Notes: generated from the letters alone by a model not told the origin. A stretch of 64,000 bases of DNA from Rickettsiales bacterium (GCA_027485855.1 JAIXQD010000021.1:211947-275946); one strand, 5' to 3'. Numbered from the stretch's first letter, positions 54,328 to 64,000 are shown. Program-made: numbers and translations.

Positions 54328-54894
54328 ATGAATATTGAAAAAACCAAATTAGCTGGCATTTTGTGTATCAAGCCACAGCGGCATCAGGATATACGCGGCT
54401 TTTTCACCGAAATTTACAATTCGCGCATTTTGGCTGAAGCTGGCATTCGCGCTGATTTTGTGCAGGATAATTTATCGTTTTCGCGTCATGCGCGCACAAT
54501 TCGTGGCCTACATTATCAGCTGCCGCCACATGCGCAAGGCAAGCTGGTGTCGGTGCTGGCTGGGTGCATTCTGGATGTTGTAGTCGATATTCGGCAGGAT
54601 TCACCCACCTATGGCGAATATGACGCTATTGAAATCTCGGCTGAGAATGGCAAGCAAATTTGGGTGCCGCCTGGCTTTGCGCATGGCTTTTGCACTTTAA
54701 CCGCCGATACCACTATTCTTTACAAAGTGACCGATTACTACGCGCCAGAATATGATCGGGGCATAGTTTGGAACGACCCCGATATTGGCATTGATTGGCC
54801 ACTGGCACATATTGCACCAACATTATCGGACAAGGATATTCGCTTGCCGCGCTTGTGCGATATTGATATGCCCTTCATTCATAAGGCGGCATAA
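54328..54894 (+). CDS. rfbC: dTDP-4-dehydrorhamnose 3,5-epimerase
   Basis: A 188-residue cupin epimerase, third step of dTDP-rhamnose synthesis. [34 protein letters not shown] (catalytic His) and VPPGFAHGF are conserved. It opens the rfbCBD operon; the ATG at 54328 is chosen by family length although no strong ribosome site is visible, and an in-frame TTG lies at 54301. Confidence 0.95.
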   Translation: MNIEKTKLAGILCIKPQRHQDIRGFFTEIYNSRILAEAGIRADFVQDNLSFSRHARTIRGLHYQLPPHAQGKLVSVLAGCILDVVVDIRQDSPTYGEYDAIEISAENGKQIWVPPGFAHGFCTLTADTTILYKVTDYYAPEYDRGIVWNDPDIGIDWPLAHIAPTLSDKDIRLPRLCDIDMPFIHKAA

Positions 54895-54897
54895 ATT

Positions 54898-55980
54898 ATG
54901 CGCAAAACTGTTCTCATAACCGGTGGCGCCGGCTTTATTGGCTCGGCGCTGTGCCGCTATATTATTGCTGAAACCGACTGGCATATTATCAACCTCGATA
55001 AGCTGACTTATGCTGCCAATTTAAGCTCGCTTGAAAGCATTGCCAAAAACAACCGCTATAATTTTGTTGAAGGTGACATCGCCGATAGCGCCTGTGTCAG
55101 CGCCATCTTGCAGCAATATCAGCCGCAAATCATCATGAACCTTGCCGCCGAGTCTCATGTTGATCGGTCTATTGAAGGCGCCGCGCCCTTCATGCACACC
55201 AATATTATGGGCTGCTTTATTTTGCTACAAGCCGCCCGCGAATATTGGCAAAAACTGCCAAAAGCCGCGCAAGATGCTTTCCGCTTTCATCATATATCGA
55301 CCGATGAAGTCTATGGCAGTCTTGGTGCCACGGGCGCCTTCAACGAGCACACGGCTTATGCGCCCAACTCGCCCTATTCGGCCAGCAAGGCTGCGTCAGA
55401 TCATCTGGTGCGAGCATGGCACCATACTTATCATCTGCCGACCATTTTAACAAACTGCAGCAATAATTATGGGCCCTATCATTTCCCTGAAAAGCTCATA
55501 CCGCTGGTTATCCTTAATGCGCTTGAAGGCAAGTCTTTGCCGGTTTATGGCAAGGGCGACAATATTCGTGACTGGCTTTATGTTGAAGACCATGCGCGCG
55601 CCTTGTGGCTTTGCGTCACACGCGGTCAGGTTGGTGAAAGCTATTGCATTGGCGGCAATCAAGAGCGCACCAACCTTGCTGTGGTTGAAGAAATATGCCA
55701 CACGCTTGACGAGCTTGCGCCCAACAGCACAATTGGCCCGCGCACCAAGCTGATAACTTTTGTCACCGACCGTCCGGGTCATGATGCGCGCTACGCCATT
55801 GATAGCAGCAAAATACAGCAGCAATTAGGCTGGCGCGCACAAGAAAGTTTTAGCACCGGACTGCGCAAAACAGTGCAGTGGTATTTAGATAATCAAAGCT
55901 GGTGGCAGCCTATTCGTGCCCAGAAATATGCCGGACAGCGCTTGGGCCTCAGTTGCGATACGCAAACCAAAAGCGCATGA
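54898..55980 (+). CDS. rfbB: dTDP-glucose 4,6-dehydratase
   Basis: A 360-residue SDR, second step of dTDP-rhamnose synthesis. [13 protein letters not shown] binds [15 protein letters not shown] holds the catalytic Thr-Asp-Glu, [12 protein letters not shown] the Tyr and Lys, and [14 protein letters not shown] is diagnostic. It starts 3 bases after rfbC and its stop overlaps rfbD by 4 bases. Confidence 0.97.
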   Translation: MRKTVLITGGAGFIGSALCRYIIAETDWHIINLDKLTYAANLSSLESIAKNNRYNFVEGDIADSACVSAILQQYQPQIIMNLAAESHVDRSIEGAAPFMHTNIMGCFILLQAAREYWQKLPKAAQDAFRFHHISTDEVYGSLGATGAFNEHTAYAPNSPYSASKAASDHLVRAWHHTYHLPTILTNCSNNYGPYHFPEKLIPLVILNALEGKSLPVYGKGDNIRDWLYVEDHARALWLCVTRGQVGESYCIGGNQERTNLAVVEEICHTLDELAPNSTIGPRTKLITFVTDRPGHDARYAIDSSKIQQQLGWRAQESFSTGLRKTVQWYLDNQSWWQPIRAQKYAGQRLGLSCDTQTKSA

Positions 55981-56858
55981 ACCGTCTGCTGATTATTGGC
56001 CGCACCGGCCAGATGGCACAAGCATTAGAGCATCGGGCACCACATTATGGTTTTATGGCGTTCTGCCGTGGGCGCAGCGAGGATAATTTTAACTCGGTTG
56101 GCACCATAAAAAACCTTATCGACGAAATTAAGCCGCACGCCGTCATTAATGCCGCCGCCTACACCGCCGTGGATAAAGCCGAAAGCGAAGCAGAGCTGGC
56201 TTATGCGGTTAATGCCTTTCTGCCCGCTATGTTGGCCGAGGCGTGCCAAAAAGCACAATTACCGCTTATTCACCTTTCAACCGATTATATTTTTTCGGGC
56301 GCCAAAAACACGCCTTACAGTGAAGATGATTTGCCCGCACCGCTTAATGTTTATGGCCACAGCAAACTTGCTGGCGAAATTGCCATACGCAGCGCCCACC
56401 CCGCTCATTACATCATTCGCACCTCATGGATTTTTAGCGCCTATGGGCATAATTTTGTAAAATCTATGTTGCGCCTTGGCGCCGAGCGCGAAACATTGCG
56501 CATTGTCGATGACCAAATTGGCTGCCCCACTGCCGCCAATGATTTAGCCGACATGGCGCTGAAAATAGCAACCTCACCAAACGATAATTTTGGCACTTAT
56601 CACATTGCCAATGGCCCGCCCACAAGCTGGCATGGCTTTGCCACAGAGATTTTTGCTAGGGCCGAAAAACTCGGCCTTAAAAAGCCAAAAGCCCTTGTTG
56701 CAATACCCAGCCAAGATTATCAGACGCCGGCAGCACGGCCCAAAAACTCGGTGCTGAGTTGCAGCAAATTACAACAAAATTTTGGCTGGGGCTTAAGACC
56801 CTATCAAGCCGCCCTTGACGAATGTTTATTAGAGCTCACGCACAAAGACAGCGCTTAA
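55977..56858 (+). CDS. rfbD: dTDP-4-dehydrorhamnose reductase
   Basis: A 293-residue SDR reducing dTDP-4-keto-rhamnose, last step of the pathway. [13 protein letters not shown] binds [26 protein letters not shown] and YGHSKLAGE (Tyr-x3-Lys) are conserved. The ATG at 55977 overlaps the rfbB stop (ATGA). The following GT2 gene starts 50 bases downstream. Confidence 0.95.
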   Translation: MNRLLIIGRTGQMAQALEHRAPHYGFMAFCRGRSEDNFNSVGTIKNLIDEIKPHAVINAAAYTAVDKAESEAELAYAVNAFLPAMLAEACQKAQLPLIHLSTDYIFSGAKNTPYSEDDLPAPLNVYGHSKLAGEIAIRSAHPAHYIIRTSWIFSAYGHNFVKSMLRLGAERETLRIVDDQIGCPTAANDLADMALKIATSPNDNFGTYHIANGPPTSWHGFATEIFARAEKLGLKKPKALVAIPSQDYQTPAARPKNSVLSCSKLQQNFGWGLRPYQAALDECLLELTHKDSA

Positions 56859-56908
56859 TTTTTACAAAAAATAGTGCCGCGCTGGGCGAATTAGCGTATA
56901 AAAACATC

Positions 56909-57889
56909 ATGAGCAAAGCACCTATTTTCTTATCGCTGATTTGCCCCGTGCGTAACTGGCAGGGCGAGCTAAGCCGCTTTCTTAAAGCCAGCGGCGATTT
57001 GCTGGCGCAATCGGTCAGCGATTATGAGATTATCATTATCGATAATGCCAGCCAAGATAATAGCCTTGAGACACTGCGGCAGCTTACGGCAAATGACGGC
57101 CTACCCAATTTGCAGGTTTTTGCCCTTAGCCAACAAGTGAGCCACGATGTTGCAGCCTATGTTGGTATAGAAAACGCCTTGGGCGATTTTTTGATTATTC
57201 TCGACCCGCACCAAGATAATTTAAGCGCTCTGGCGCCAATGCTTGAGCAAGCCATGGCCGGCCATGATTTAGTTTTTGTGCAAAATAATCAGCGCCAAAC
57301 GCAAACTTTGGGTTACCGTTTTTTTGAGGCGATTTTTAAAAAAATCTACCGCGCCCTCAACGCCGTTGATTTTAGCCCGCAATCGTCGCGGTTGCGCTTA
57401 CTCAGTCGGCGCGTGGCTAATTATTTGCAGCAATATCCACAACCCACCTTGGCTTACCGGCACCTGCCCGCTTTAGCAGGCTTTACTAAAGCCCAGCTTT
57501 ATTATAGCGCCGCACCCAGCGCCACACAGCCACAAAATTTAAGCAATAGCATCGAGCGTGGCATCCAGTTGTTGTTAGCCACAACGCGCCTGCCATTGCG
57601 TTTGGTCACGCTGCTGTCTCTCTTTGGTGCGGGCGCTAATATTATTTACTCTGTCTATGTATTATTGATTGCCCTCTTTAAAGAAGATGTGGCTGAAGGC
57701 TGGGTAAGCCTATCATTACAGCAATCGGGTATGTTTTTTCTTATCTCGTTGGTGCTGTTGGTGCTGGGCGAATATATTTTGCAAATGGCCCATAATAGCA
57801 ATGCAGGCCCGCAATATTACATTGCTCAAGAAATGACCAGCAAACAACAAAACCGCCACAAAAAGCTTAATATTGACCAGTCTTCATGA
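56909..57889 (+). CDS. GT2 glycosyltransferase with two C-terminal membrane helices (GtrB/DPM-like)
   Basis: A 326-residue enzyme. LSLICPVRNWQ, IIIDNASQDNS and ILDPHQDN (in place of a standard DxD motif) define the GT-A domain, followed by two membrane helices (TLLSLFGAGANIIYSVYVLL and a second near 290). The layout matches GtrB-type enzymes that load a sugar onto undecaprenyl phosphate. It overlaps the FAD oxidoreductase gene by 4 bases, opening a cassette of unknown pathway. Confidence 0.85.
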   Translation: MSKAPIFLSLICPVRNWQGELSRFLKASGDLLAQSVSDYEIIIIDNASQDNSLETLRQLTANDGLPNLQVFALSQQVSHDVAAYVGIENALGDFLIILDPHQDNLSALAPMLEQAMAGHDLVFVQNNQRQTQTLGYRFFEAIFKKIYRALNAVDFSPQSSRLRLLSRRVANYLQQYPQPTLAYRHLPALAGFTKAQLYYSAAPSATQPQNLSNSIERGIQLLLATTRLPLRLVTLLSLFGAGANIIYSVYVLLIALFKEDVAEGWVSLSLQQSGMFFLISLVLLVLGEYILQMAHNSNAGPQYYIAQEMTSKQQNRHKKLNIDQSS

Positions 57890-59001
57890 AGCAGAGCTAT
57901 GATGCGATTGTTATCGGCGGCGGTTTTTATGGTGTGTGTATTGCACTTTATCTGCGTCAGGTAAAACAGCTTAGTCGTGTTATTATTATTGAGCGCGAAG
58001 CAGGCTTGCTGCAAAGAGCCTCTTACAATAATCAGGCGCGGGTTCATAATGGCTATCATTATCCGCGCAGCCTCACCACAGCCTATCGTAGCCGTGTTAA
58101 CATGCCGCTTTTTTTGCGTGATTGGCCAACGGCAATTTATAACAATTTTAGCCAGCTTTATGCCATAGCGCGCAAAAACTCTAAAGTCAGCGCACGGCAA
58201 TTTAGGCGCTTTTGTGCCGAAATAGGCGCACCGCTTTATGAAGCGAGCCCTGCCGATAAAGCACTGTTCAACCCACATTTAATTGAAGATGTTTTTCGCG
58301 TAGAAGAATGCGCCTTTGACGCCACCAAACTGCAGGCTTGGGCGCAAGCACAAATATCGGCCAACAATATCGAGCTGCGCCTTAATTGCTTGGCGCATAA
58401 ATGTGTAAGAAGCGCCAATATGCTTGAACTGAGCGTTACCAGCGCTGGCCAAACAGATATCCTTAATGCGCCATTTGTTTTTAATTGCACTTATGCAGGG
58501 TTAAACCAAATAAACAGCGCCCAACAAGATACCCGCGCCGGCCTTAAGCATGAGCTTACTGAAATGGCCATGCTTGAGCCGCCGGCACAACTAAAAGATA
58601 TTGGCATTACTATTATGGATGGGCCATTTTTTTCGCTGATGCCATTTCCGGCTGGCAACGCACATAGCCTGTCGCATGTGCGCTACACGCCGCACCAAAG
58701 CTGGATTGATCAAAGTGGCAATAATCCCTATGCGCAGTTACAAGCACCATACGAAAGCCGCGCCGACCTTATGCTGCGTGATGCGGCGCGCTATGTGCCC
58801 GCTATGGCTCAAAGCCTATATCGAGGCTCGCTTTATGAAATAAAAACAACGCTGCAAAAAAACGAAACTGATGATGGCCGCCCCATCTTATTTGAAGAAC
58901 ATAATCAATTATCGGGCTATTTCTCTATTCTTGGCGGGAAAATTGATAATGTTTATGATATTCTGGCCAAGCTCGATTGCTATAACTTTGCACCAGCCTA
59001 A
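57886..59001 (+). CDS. FAD-dependent oxidoreductase (DAO family)
   Basis: A 371-residue flavoprotein. VIGGGFYGVCIALYLR is the FAD-binding Rossmann motif and the DAO fold continues through ARVHNGYHYPRS and TTLQKNETDDGRPILFEE. Members near polysaccharide genes are uncharacterised; they could oxidise a sugar, amine or amino acid moiety. The gene overlaps both the GT2 upstream and lies 9 bases before the SDR gene, so it acts with them. Confidence 0.85.
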   Translation: MKQSYDAIVIGGGFYGVCIALYLRQVKQLSRVIIIEREAGLLQRASYNNQARVHNGYHYPRSLTTAYRSRVNMPLFLRDWPTAIYNNFSQLYAIARKNSKVSARQFRRFCAEIGAPLYEASPADKALFNPHLIEDVFRVEECAFDATKLQAWAQAQISANNIELRLNCLAHKCVRSANMLELSVTSAGQTDILNAPFVFNCTYAGLNQINSAQQDTRAGLKHELTEMAMLEPPAQLKDIGITIMDGPFFSLMPFPAGNAHSLSHVRYTPHQSWIDQSGNNPYAQLQAPYESRADLMLRDAARYVPAMAQSLYRGSLYEIKTTLQKNETDDGRPILFEEHNQLSGYFSILGGKIDNVYDILAKLDCYNFAPA

Positions 59002-59010
59002 GAGACAGAA

Positions 59011-59796
59011 ATGCAAAAAACTTTAATTGGTTACTCTGGCTTTGTTGGCAGCACGCTTTTACAGCAAACCGATTTTACGGCGCAATATCGCGCCAGCACA
59101 ATTAACGACATAACCAAACAACCACATGATTTAGTGATTTGTGCCGGTGCCCCCGCACAAAAATGGCTGGCCAACCGCGACCCCGGCGCCGACAAATTAC
59201 AAATTGAGTCGCTCATGGGCCCGCTGCAGCAATTGCGCTGTAATAAATTTGTGCTTATCAGTACGGTCGATGTGTTTGCTCAACCCAACCAAGTTGATGA
59301 AACCAGCCCGATAGAAACAGCTGGCCTTCAAGCTTATGGGCTGCATCGTTACCAGCTAGAGCAATCTGTGCAAGACAGATTTAGCAACGCACTTATTATT
59401 CGTTTGCCGGGTTTGGTGGGTGTGGGCTTGCGTAAAAACGCCCTTTATGATTTTAAGCATCATAATAATTTAGATGCGATTGATACCCGACATATCTTTC
59501 AATTTTATCCTATGGCGCATTTATGGCGAGATATAAGCTTGGCCTTACAGCAGCAATTACGCTTGTTACATCTTACTGCAGCACCGCTTAATATTGGTGC
59601 CATTGCCCAAGAGGTGTTTAACATCACGCTTATGCCAAAGCCCGATACACAGCCCTTGCATTATGATATGCGCACACGCTTTGCTCAACTTTTTGGCGCG
59701 GCCGAGCCATATCAATATAGCGCCGACCAAAGCCTTGCGGCTATTCGGCACTATGCAGCCAGCGCGCCACTGCACACACCCCAAGCGCAAAAATGA
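59011..59796 (+). CDS. NAD(P)-dependent SDR, sugar-nucleotide reductase-like
   Basis: A 261-residue SDR. LIGYSGFVGSTLL is a shortened NAD(P)-binding motif, STVDVFAQ replaces the usual Ser/Thr site, and YGLHRYQLE gives Tyr-x3-Arg-type spacing rather than a clean YxxxK. It is shorter than RfbD and lacks part of the usual C-terminus, so it may bind rather than reduce, or use a different residue. GAGACAG lies 6 bases before the ATG. Confidence 0.75.
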   Translation: MQKTLIGYSGFVGSTLLQQTDFTAQYRASTINDITKQPHDLVICAGAPAQKWLANRDPGADKLQIESLMGPLQQLRCNKFVLISTVDVFAQPNQVDETSPIETAGLQAYGLHRYQLEQSVQDRFSNALIIRLPGLVGVGLRKNALYDFKHHNNLDAIDTRHIFQFYPMAHLWRDISLALQQQLRLLHLTAAPLNIGAIAQEVFNITLMPKPDTQPLHYDMRTRFAQLFGAAEPYQYSADQSLAAIRHYAASAPLHTPQAQK

Positions 59797-60614
59797 AGCT
59801 TTCAATCTCTAACTTGGCATGGCCCAAAACAGCAGATGTTGCTATCGCCAAACTGCTGCAACAGCATAATGTAAAGTTTATTGATGTTGCGCCTGGCAAA
59901 TATTTTGCGGCACCAGATTGCGCGACCCACACAGAAATCAGCGAAATTAAAAACTTTTGGCAAAGCTACGGTATTAGCATTTATGGCATGCAATCTTTGC
60001 TATTTGGCACAACAAACCTAAATCTGTTTGGCACAGTCATTATTCAGCAAACCATGCTTGATTATCTGGCGCGCATTTGTGCTATGGCCAATATTTTAGG
60101 TCCAACAAGGCTGGTATTTGGCGCGCCCAAAAACCGAGATAGAACGGGCCTTACCGATAATGAAGCCCAAGATATTGCTGTAAGCTTCTTCAACAAACTT
60201 GGTGATATCGCCCAAAACCATAATGTTGTTATTTGTCTTGAGCCGAACCCAGCACGTTATGGCGCCAATTTTATGACTCACACAATGGATGCCGCACAAA
60301 TTGTGCAAATCACCCGCCACCCGCATATTGCATTACAATTAGATGTCGGCGCAATTTTGATAAACAATGAAAACCCAACCGAGCTTTTACCGCGTTTTGC
60401 GCCGCTTATTGGCCATATCCATGCAAGCGAGCCCGACCTCGTACCACTGGGTGATAGCGGCTTAAATCATGCGCCCGTGGCCCAGCTTTGCCAACAATTT
60501 CTAGCGGACCACATCGTCACCATAGAAATGCTGGAAACAAAAACCGAGCCCGCTATAAGCGCCATTGAGCGCGCAATCTTATTTACTCAAAGCCAATATG
60601 GAAAAGCCCTATGA
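59793..60614 (+). CDS. sugar phosphate isomerase/epimerase-like TIM-barrel protein
   Basis: A 273-residue AP-endonuclease-2/xylose isomerase-like TIM barrel. ICLEPNPARYGANF supplies a catalytic Glu, LQLDVGAI an Asp and IGHIHASEPD a metal His. Such enzymes isomerise or epimerise ketoses or inositols. It overlaps both neighbours by 4 bases, so all three proteins are made together. The substrate is unknown. Confidence 0.82.
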   Translation: MKLSISNLAWPKTADVAIAKLLQQHNVKFIDVAPGKYFAAPDCATHTEISEIKNFWQSYGISIYGMQSLLFGTTNLNLFGTVIIQQTMLDYLARICAMANILGPTRLVFGAPKNRDRTGLTDNEAQDIAVSFFNKLGDIAQNHNVVICLEPNPARYGANFMTHTMDAAQIVQITRHPHIALQLDVGAILINNENPTELLPRFAPLIGHIHASEPDLVPLGDSGLNHAPVAQLCQQFLADHIVTIEMLETKTEPAISAIERAILFTQSQYGKAL

Positions 60615-61402
60615 CCCTGCCCGCAAATGCTGAAGTGCCCACATTCGATATTAAGCTCTGGCATGGGCGGCAGCATGATTATGCGGTGGTTATCCCCGTT
60701 ATCAATGAGGGCGCGCGCATTCAAAGCCTGTTGCAGCGATTTACTGATTTAAATTTGCGTGATGTTATTGACATTATTATTGTTGATGGTGGCAGCACCG
60801 ATGGCTCACTAGAGCCTGATTTTTTAAAGCAACATCATGTGCGCGGATTACTGCTCAAAACCGGACAAGGCAAATTAAGTGCGCAACTGCGCTGTGCTTA
60901 CGCCTTTGCGCTAGAGCAGAATTACCAAGGCATTATCACCATTGACGGCAACAACAAGGACAACCCAGCACTGATCCATAATTTTATCGCCGTACTCAAA
61001 AATGGTGTGGATTTTGTGCAAGCCTCTCGTTTTGTGCCTGGTGGCGTTGCGGTTAACACTCCGTTATTGCGCCATGTTGCGATACGTCTGCTGCATGCGC
61101 CTTTGCTCAGTTTTTTCTCGGGCTTTCATTGGACGGATAGTACACAAGGCTTTAGGGCCTATAGCCGACGCTTATTGCTTTCGCCTGATTTGGCTATTTT
61201 TCGGAATGTATTTTCTGGCTACGAGCTGCTGGCCTATATATCGTACCGCGCACCACGGCTTGGGTTTAACTGCATGGAAATGGCCAGCGAGCGACGCTAT
61301 CCACAAAATGAGCTACCCACCAAAATAAATGGTCTTAAAGGTTATTGGTCTGTTTTTGCGGTTTTGCTGCGCGCCTGCATGGGGCACTACAACCCAAAGT
61401 AG
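60611..61402 (+). CDS. GT2 glycosyltransferase
   Basis: A 263-residue GT-A enzyme. VVIPVINEGARIQ, IIVDGGSTDGS and ITIDGNNKDNP define the fold, though the metal site reads DGNNKDN rather than DADG. QGFRAYSRRLL is typical of the DPM1-like group. It lacks membrane helices. Last gene of the long plus-strand operon from rfbC; it ends 12 bases from the convergent TpsB gene. Confidence 0.88.
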   Translation: MTLPANAEVPTFDIKLWHGRQHDYAVVIPVINEGARIQSLLQRFTDLNLRDVIDIIIVDGGSTDGSLEPDFLKQHHVRGLLLKTGQGKLSAQLRCAYAFALEQNYQGIITIDGNNKDNPALIHNFIAVLKNGVDFVQASRFVPGGVAVNTPLLRHVAIRLLHAPLLSFFSGFHWTDSTQGFRAYSRRLLLSPDLAIFRNVFSGYELLAYISYRAPRLGFNCMEMASERRYPQNELPTKINGLKGYWSVFAVLLRACMGHYNPK

Positions 61403-61414
61403 ATTAGCACCAAG

Positions 61415-63127
61415 TTAGAAACTATAATAAAGATTTACGTAAAAACGCCCTGTGCGTGGGTCGTCTGGGCCCGAGCCTGTTTGCGAATAAGGCAATTTTT
61501 TGGCATATTCAAAGTTGGTCACCCAGCCATGAACTGAGTTTAAACGAACCCCCGCACCTGCTGACAATAACCGCCGAGTTGGTAAATCGGTTGCTCTGCG
61601 TGAGTCGGTCACATAGCCATAATCGCTAAAAAGATAAAACTGACTTTGCACTTTAAGCTCAGGCAATGGCTGGTCATAGCGAAGCTCGGCCTTAGCCGCC
61701 ACGCCATTATCGCCAGAAATACTGGCCGAATCAAAGCCACGGCCATACTGAGCGCCGCCAAGGCTGAGCTGCTCACTCGCCAGAAGCGCACGATTAAAAG
61801 CATATTGCAGCTGTGTCGCTGTATAAAATGACGCGCTCGAAAACAGCCAAGGCAAAGGCTGATTGCGCGAGGCATTTAAATTTGCCCGCCAATATAATGG
61901 CGATGCATTTGGCCGGCTTGGATTGCGCCGATTATCTGCACTAGAGTTTAACAGGTCAAACCCACGCGACAAATCAAGCGATACATTATTGTTACCAAGG
62001 CCATCATCAATCCAATCATGCTGAATAGTAAAGGTCAGCGCGCGCACTCGGTCGTTGGTAGAAGGCAAGCTATCCGGGTTGCGCAGCAAGATGCTTGTTG
62101 TGTTGGTATATTTAGCCGACAGGCTTAAATTGATATTTTTATCGCGAGCACGCAGCAGCGGGTAAGTCAAGGTTGTGGTAACACCTAAATATTCTGATTC
62201 AGCCGCAAGCAGCCGCAAGCTCGCGCCGGGCTTTGCTGTGCTATAATCAACATTGGTCGATAAGCGCATGCCACCAGTGCCAAGGCCCAAAGCATGGCTA
62301 AGCTGTATATATTGCAAATCGCCCGCAGGCGTGGCCGTATAGAGACGAACACTGCTCACATCGCCGCGTCCATAAAGATCATTATAAACCACGCCGGTGA
62401 ACCATTGATTGCGGCCAATAAAGTTTGTGCCCCGATTATCCATACCAACAAAGCCCGATAGTGAATCTTTTTGCACCTGCCAGATCATTTCGGCGGCTAC
62501 TGGCTCTGTTTGACTTGGGGCCATCAGCGCCTGCACACCTATGCCGGGCAAGTCATTGGCCAACAGCAAATAACGGTCGAGTGTTTTTTGTGTAATCGGC
62601 CGCTCAGCTAAAACACGCTGTGCATATTGTTGTAAAAGAACATGTTTACCGCTTAAGCCATTAATGGTGATGGCACTGATATAACCCTCAAGGGCCTGCA
62701 GCTGCACCACACCACCATCAATCGTCTGCGATGGCAAAATAACCCGGCTAAGAATAAATCCCGCATCACGATAAAGCCTGGTGAGCTTATCGGCCAATTG
62801 CTGCAAATCAGCCAAAGAAACTTGGCTATTAATCAACGGGTTTATCAGTGGCGCCGTTGCGGATTGATCAATCGAGGTCATGCCAATTATTTTTATGCCC
62901 GTTAGCAGAAAGCGGTCATCTGTTTCGGGCAATGATGGTTTTTCTATTGTGGGCGATACTGGCGCTGGTGGCACCGGCTTTGCGGCCTTTGGCAAATCAA
63001 ACTGCTGCTGTATCTGCGCAGGGTTATAGGCCAAAACTTGGGCAAAGGCGCTGGGGCTGCAAACACACATTGCAGCCAAAAATACCCATGTTTTTAGTGA
63101 TTTAGAGAATGGCACCGATAGACCCAA
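61415..63127 (-). CDS. two-partner secretion pore (TpsB, ShlB/FhaC family)
   Basis: A 570-residue outer-membrane protein with a signal peptide (LAAMCVCSPSAFA-Q). A Pro-rich linker, two POTRA domains (FLLTGIKIIGM, then LEGYISAITING) and a 16-strand barrel with a terminal Phe (VNLYYSF) are visible; LSGFVGMDNRGTNFIGRNQ starts the barrel. It exports the exoprotein encoded upstream. Length is normal for the family. Confidence 0.92.
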   Translation of the reverse strand: MGLSVPFSKSLKTWVFLAAMCVCSPSAFAQVLAYNPAQIQQQFDLPKAAKPVPPAPVSPTIEKPSLPETDDRFLLTGIKIIGMTSIDQSATAPLINPLINSQVSLADLQQLADKLTRLYRDAGFILSRVILPSQTIDGGVVQLQALEGYISAITINGLSGKHVLLQQYAQRVLAERPITQKTLDRYLLLANDLPGIGVQALMAPSQTEPVAAEMIWQVQKDSLSGFVGMDNRGTNFIGRNQWFTGVVYNDLYGRGDVSSVRLYTATPAGDLQYIQLSHALGLGTGGMRLSTNVDYSTAKPGASLRLLAAESEYLGVTTTLTYPLLRARDKNINLSLSAKYTNTTSILLRNPDSLPSTNDRVRALTFTIQHDWIDDGLGNNNVSLDLSRGFDLLNSSADNRRNPSRPNASPLYWRANLNASRNQPLPWLFSSASFYTATQLQYAFNRALLASEQLSLGGAQYGRGFDSASISGDNGVAAKAELRYDQPLPELKVQSQFYLFSDYGYVTDSRRATDLPTRRLLSAGAGVRLNSVHGWVTNFEYAKKLPYSQTGSGPDDPRTGRFYVNLYYSF

Positions 63128-63221
63128 TAAGAGATTGTTATCTCTATCGAATAGCCCAAATAATCATATACGCCAAGCAAGAATTGGTTAAAAAGCCCGA
63201 TACGGCATATTTACGCTTAAA

Positions 63222-64000
63222 CTAAGGAATACCGGCACTATAGGGCTGTGGCAAAATGTCTCTCAAGAGCAGCTTCATAAGCTGCTCATCATCTTCACCA
63301 TCAATAGTATCGCTGTTTGTGTCGCCATTAGGGTCGGTCGGTTCATCTCCAGAACCGCGCTGCTGATAATCTTCAAACAGCTCCTGCCAAAGCGGGCGCA
63401 TTTCCTTATTCTGACGCTCAAAGCCAAGAGAGCTCGGGCCTTCACTATTTCCGTCATTATAGATAAAGCCTGTCTCACCAATACCCGTTAGCGAATTATT
63501 GGGTGACAGCTTCAATAAATTGGTTGTGGCATTTTGGTTTTTAGTGGACGCCTGAGCCCGCAAGGTCTGACTTGACGTTGCCCTGCTATTGCTGGATAGG
63601 CTTGGCGTTCTTGCTTGTGGTCGTCCATATATTGTGGGCGATAGGTTGCTATTAGCATTGTCTTGTGCTGCGGGCAGAGAAACGGTGCTGGCCTGATCCA
63701 AAGTTAAACGAACTGTTGTTACCAAAGGCGTGCCAGAGCCGGGAATGCCAAATTGATTTGCATCAAACTGAACAATATTATTCGTTGGCAAAATTGGCAG
63801 TGCTTGCACCAGCTGCGATATTTGAGAAATTGCACTCAGTGGCGCGGCATCGACCGAGAGCGTACCCGCAACATAGCTAATCGCATAGTTGCTGGAAGTG
63901 AGGCCTGAGGCGGTCACACTATAAGCATTGGGCGCGGAGCTGGCCGTGGCACTGGTGTTATAAGCCAAGCTGCCCGAGAGCACGCTCTGGTTTTGTGAGA
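63222..64000 (-). CDS. two-partner secretion exoprotein (TpsA), C-terminal part
   Basis: The frame is open to the window edge, so only the last ~260 residues are seen. NAYSVTASGLTSSNYAIS and YVAGTLSVDAAP form an MBG/YDG-type repeat typical of filamentous adhesins, followed by a Ser/Asn-rich stretch and an acidic tail (PTDPNGDTNSDTIDGEDDEQ). Such proteins are large beta-helical adhesins or effectors. No toxin domain or delivery motif is seen at the end, which favours an adhesin. The pore gene follows 94 bases downstream. Confidence 0.85.
   Translation of the reverse strand, partial: SQNQSVLSGSLAYNTSATASSAPNAYSVTASGLTSSNYAISYVAGTLSVDAAPLSAISQISQLVQALPILPTNNIVQFDANQFGIPGSGTPLVTTVRLTLDQASTVSLPAAQDNANSNLSPTIYGRPQARTPSLSSNSRATSSQTLRAQASTKNQNATTNLLKLSPNNSLTGIGETGFIYNDGNSEGPSSLGFERQNKEMRPLWQELFEDYQQRGSGDEPTDPNGDTNSDTIDGEDDEQLMKLLLRDILPQPYSAGIP

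Overview
The window looks like chromosomal DNA of an alphaproteobacterium. The best evidence is the gene block pckA / chvI-chvG / EIIA(Man)-HPr (23731-28756), an arrangement typical of that class. A thrS-infC pair, long operons with ATGA overlaps and an alternative oxidase also fit. Genus cannot be told from the sequence alone. The combination of a Dot/Icm-like (type IVB) secretion cluster, a type I secreted protease, two-partner secretion and a large surface polysaccharide locus suggests a bacterium that interacts closely with other cells or surfaces; this is inference.

Layout. 1-4580: the 3' part of a ClpB/ClpV-type AAA+ ATPase, a small conserved-looking protein, and a DEAD-box RNA helicase behind a long structured leader. 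4728-10236: an RTX subtilisin-like protease with its own type I ABC exporter and HlyD adaptor. 10199-12591 (minus): a WbpP-type UDP-sugar 4-epimerase and a TviB/WbpO-type UDP-sugar dehydrogenase, translationally coupled. 12768-15648: alternative oxidase, a DUF533 (YebE-like) protein, and an SmtB-type metal-sensing ArsR repressor with a CDF-type metal exporter. 15658-23724: Dot/Icm-type genes, namely a DotB-like ATPase, a DotA/TraY protein, a TraX-like protein, an IcmD-IcmC fusion, two nearly identical IcmD copies and IcmJ/DotN. 23731-28756: HPr, EIIA, an orphan flagellar-rod-like protein, ChvG, ChvI and PckA. 28767-35163: a periplasmic protein, infC (with an ATT start), thrS, two glycosyltransferases and an esterase-like hydrolase.

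35164-38081 is the most irregular stretch. Two copies of a structured element begin with the same 12 bases found near the 5' end of the tRNA-Ser(GGA) gene that follows them. Next come a HEPN-like gene with foreign codon use, a decayed duplicate of the start of the polysaccharide exporter gene, and an alpha/beta hydrolase. The intact exporter gene follows. This reads as an insertion or rearrangement at a tRNA gene.

38091-61402 is a surface polysaccharide locus: an ABC-2 exporter pair (Wzm/Wzt or KpsM/KpsT type), a long coiled-coil protein with a 70-residue repeat, many glycosyltransferases, GalE, two Stf0-type sulfotransferases, the complete dTDP-rhamnose pathway (rfbA divergent from rfbCBD), and a five-gene cassette (GT2, FAD oxidoreductase, SDR, TIM-barrel isomerase, GT2) of unknown sugar chemistry. 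Together these suggest a rhamnose-containing, probably sulfated polysaccharide exported by an ABC transporter. 61415-64000 (minus) is a two-partner secretion pair: a TpsB pore and the C-terminal end of a TpsA exoprotein that runs off the window.

No rRNA, CRISPR array, intact transposase or integrase was seen.
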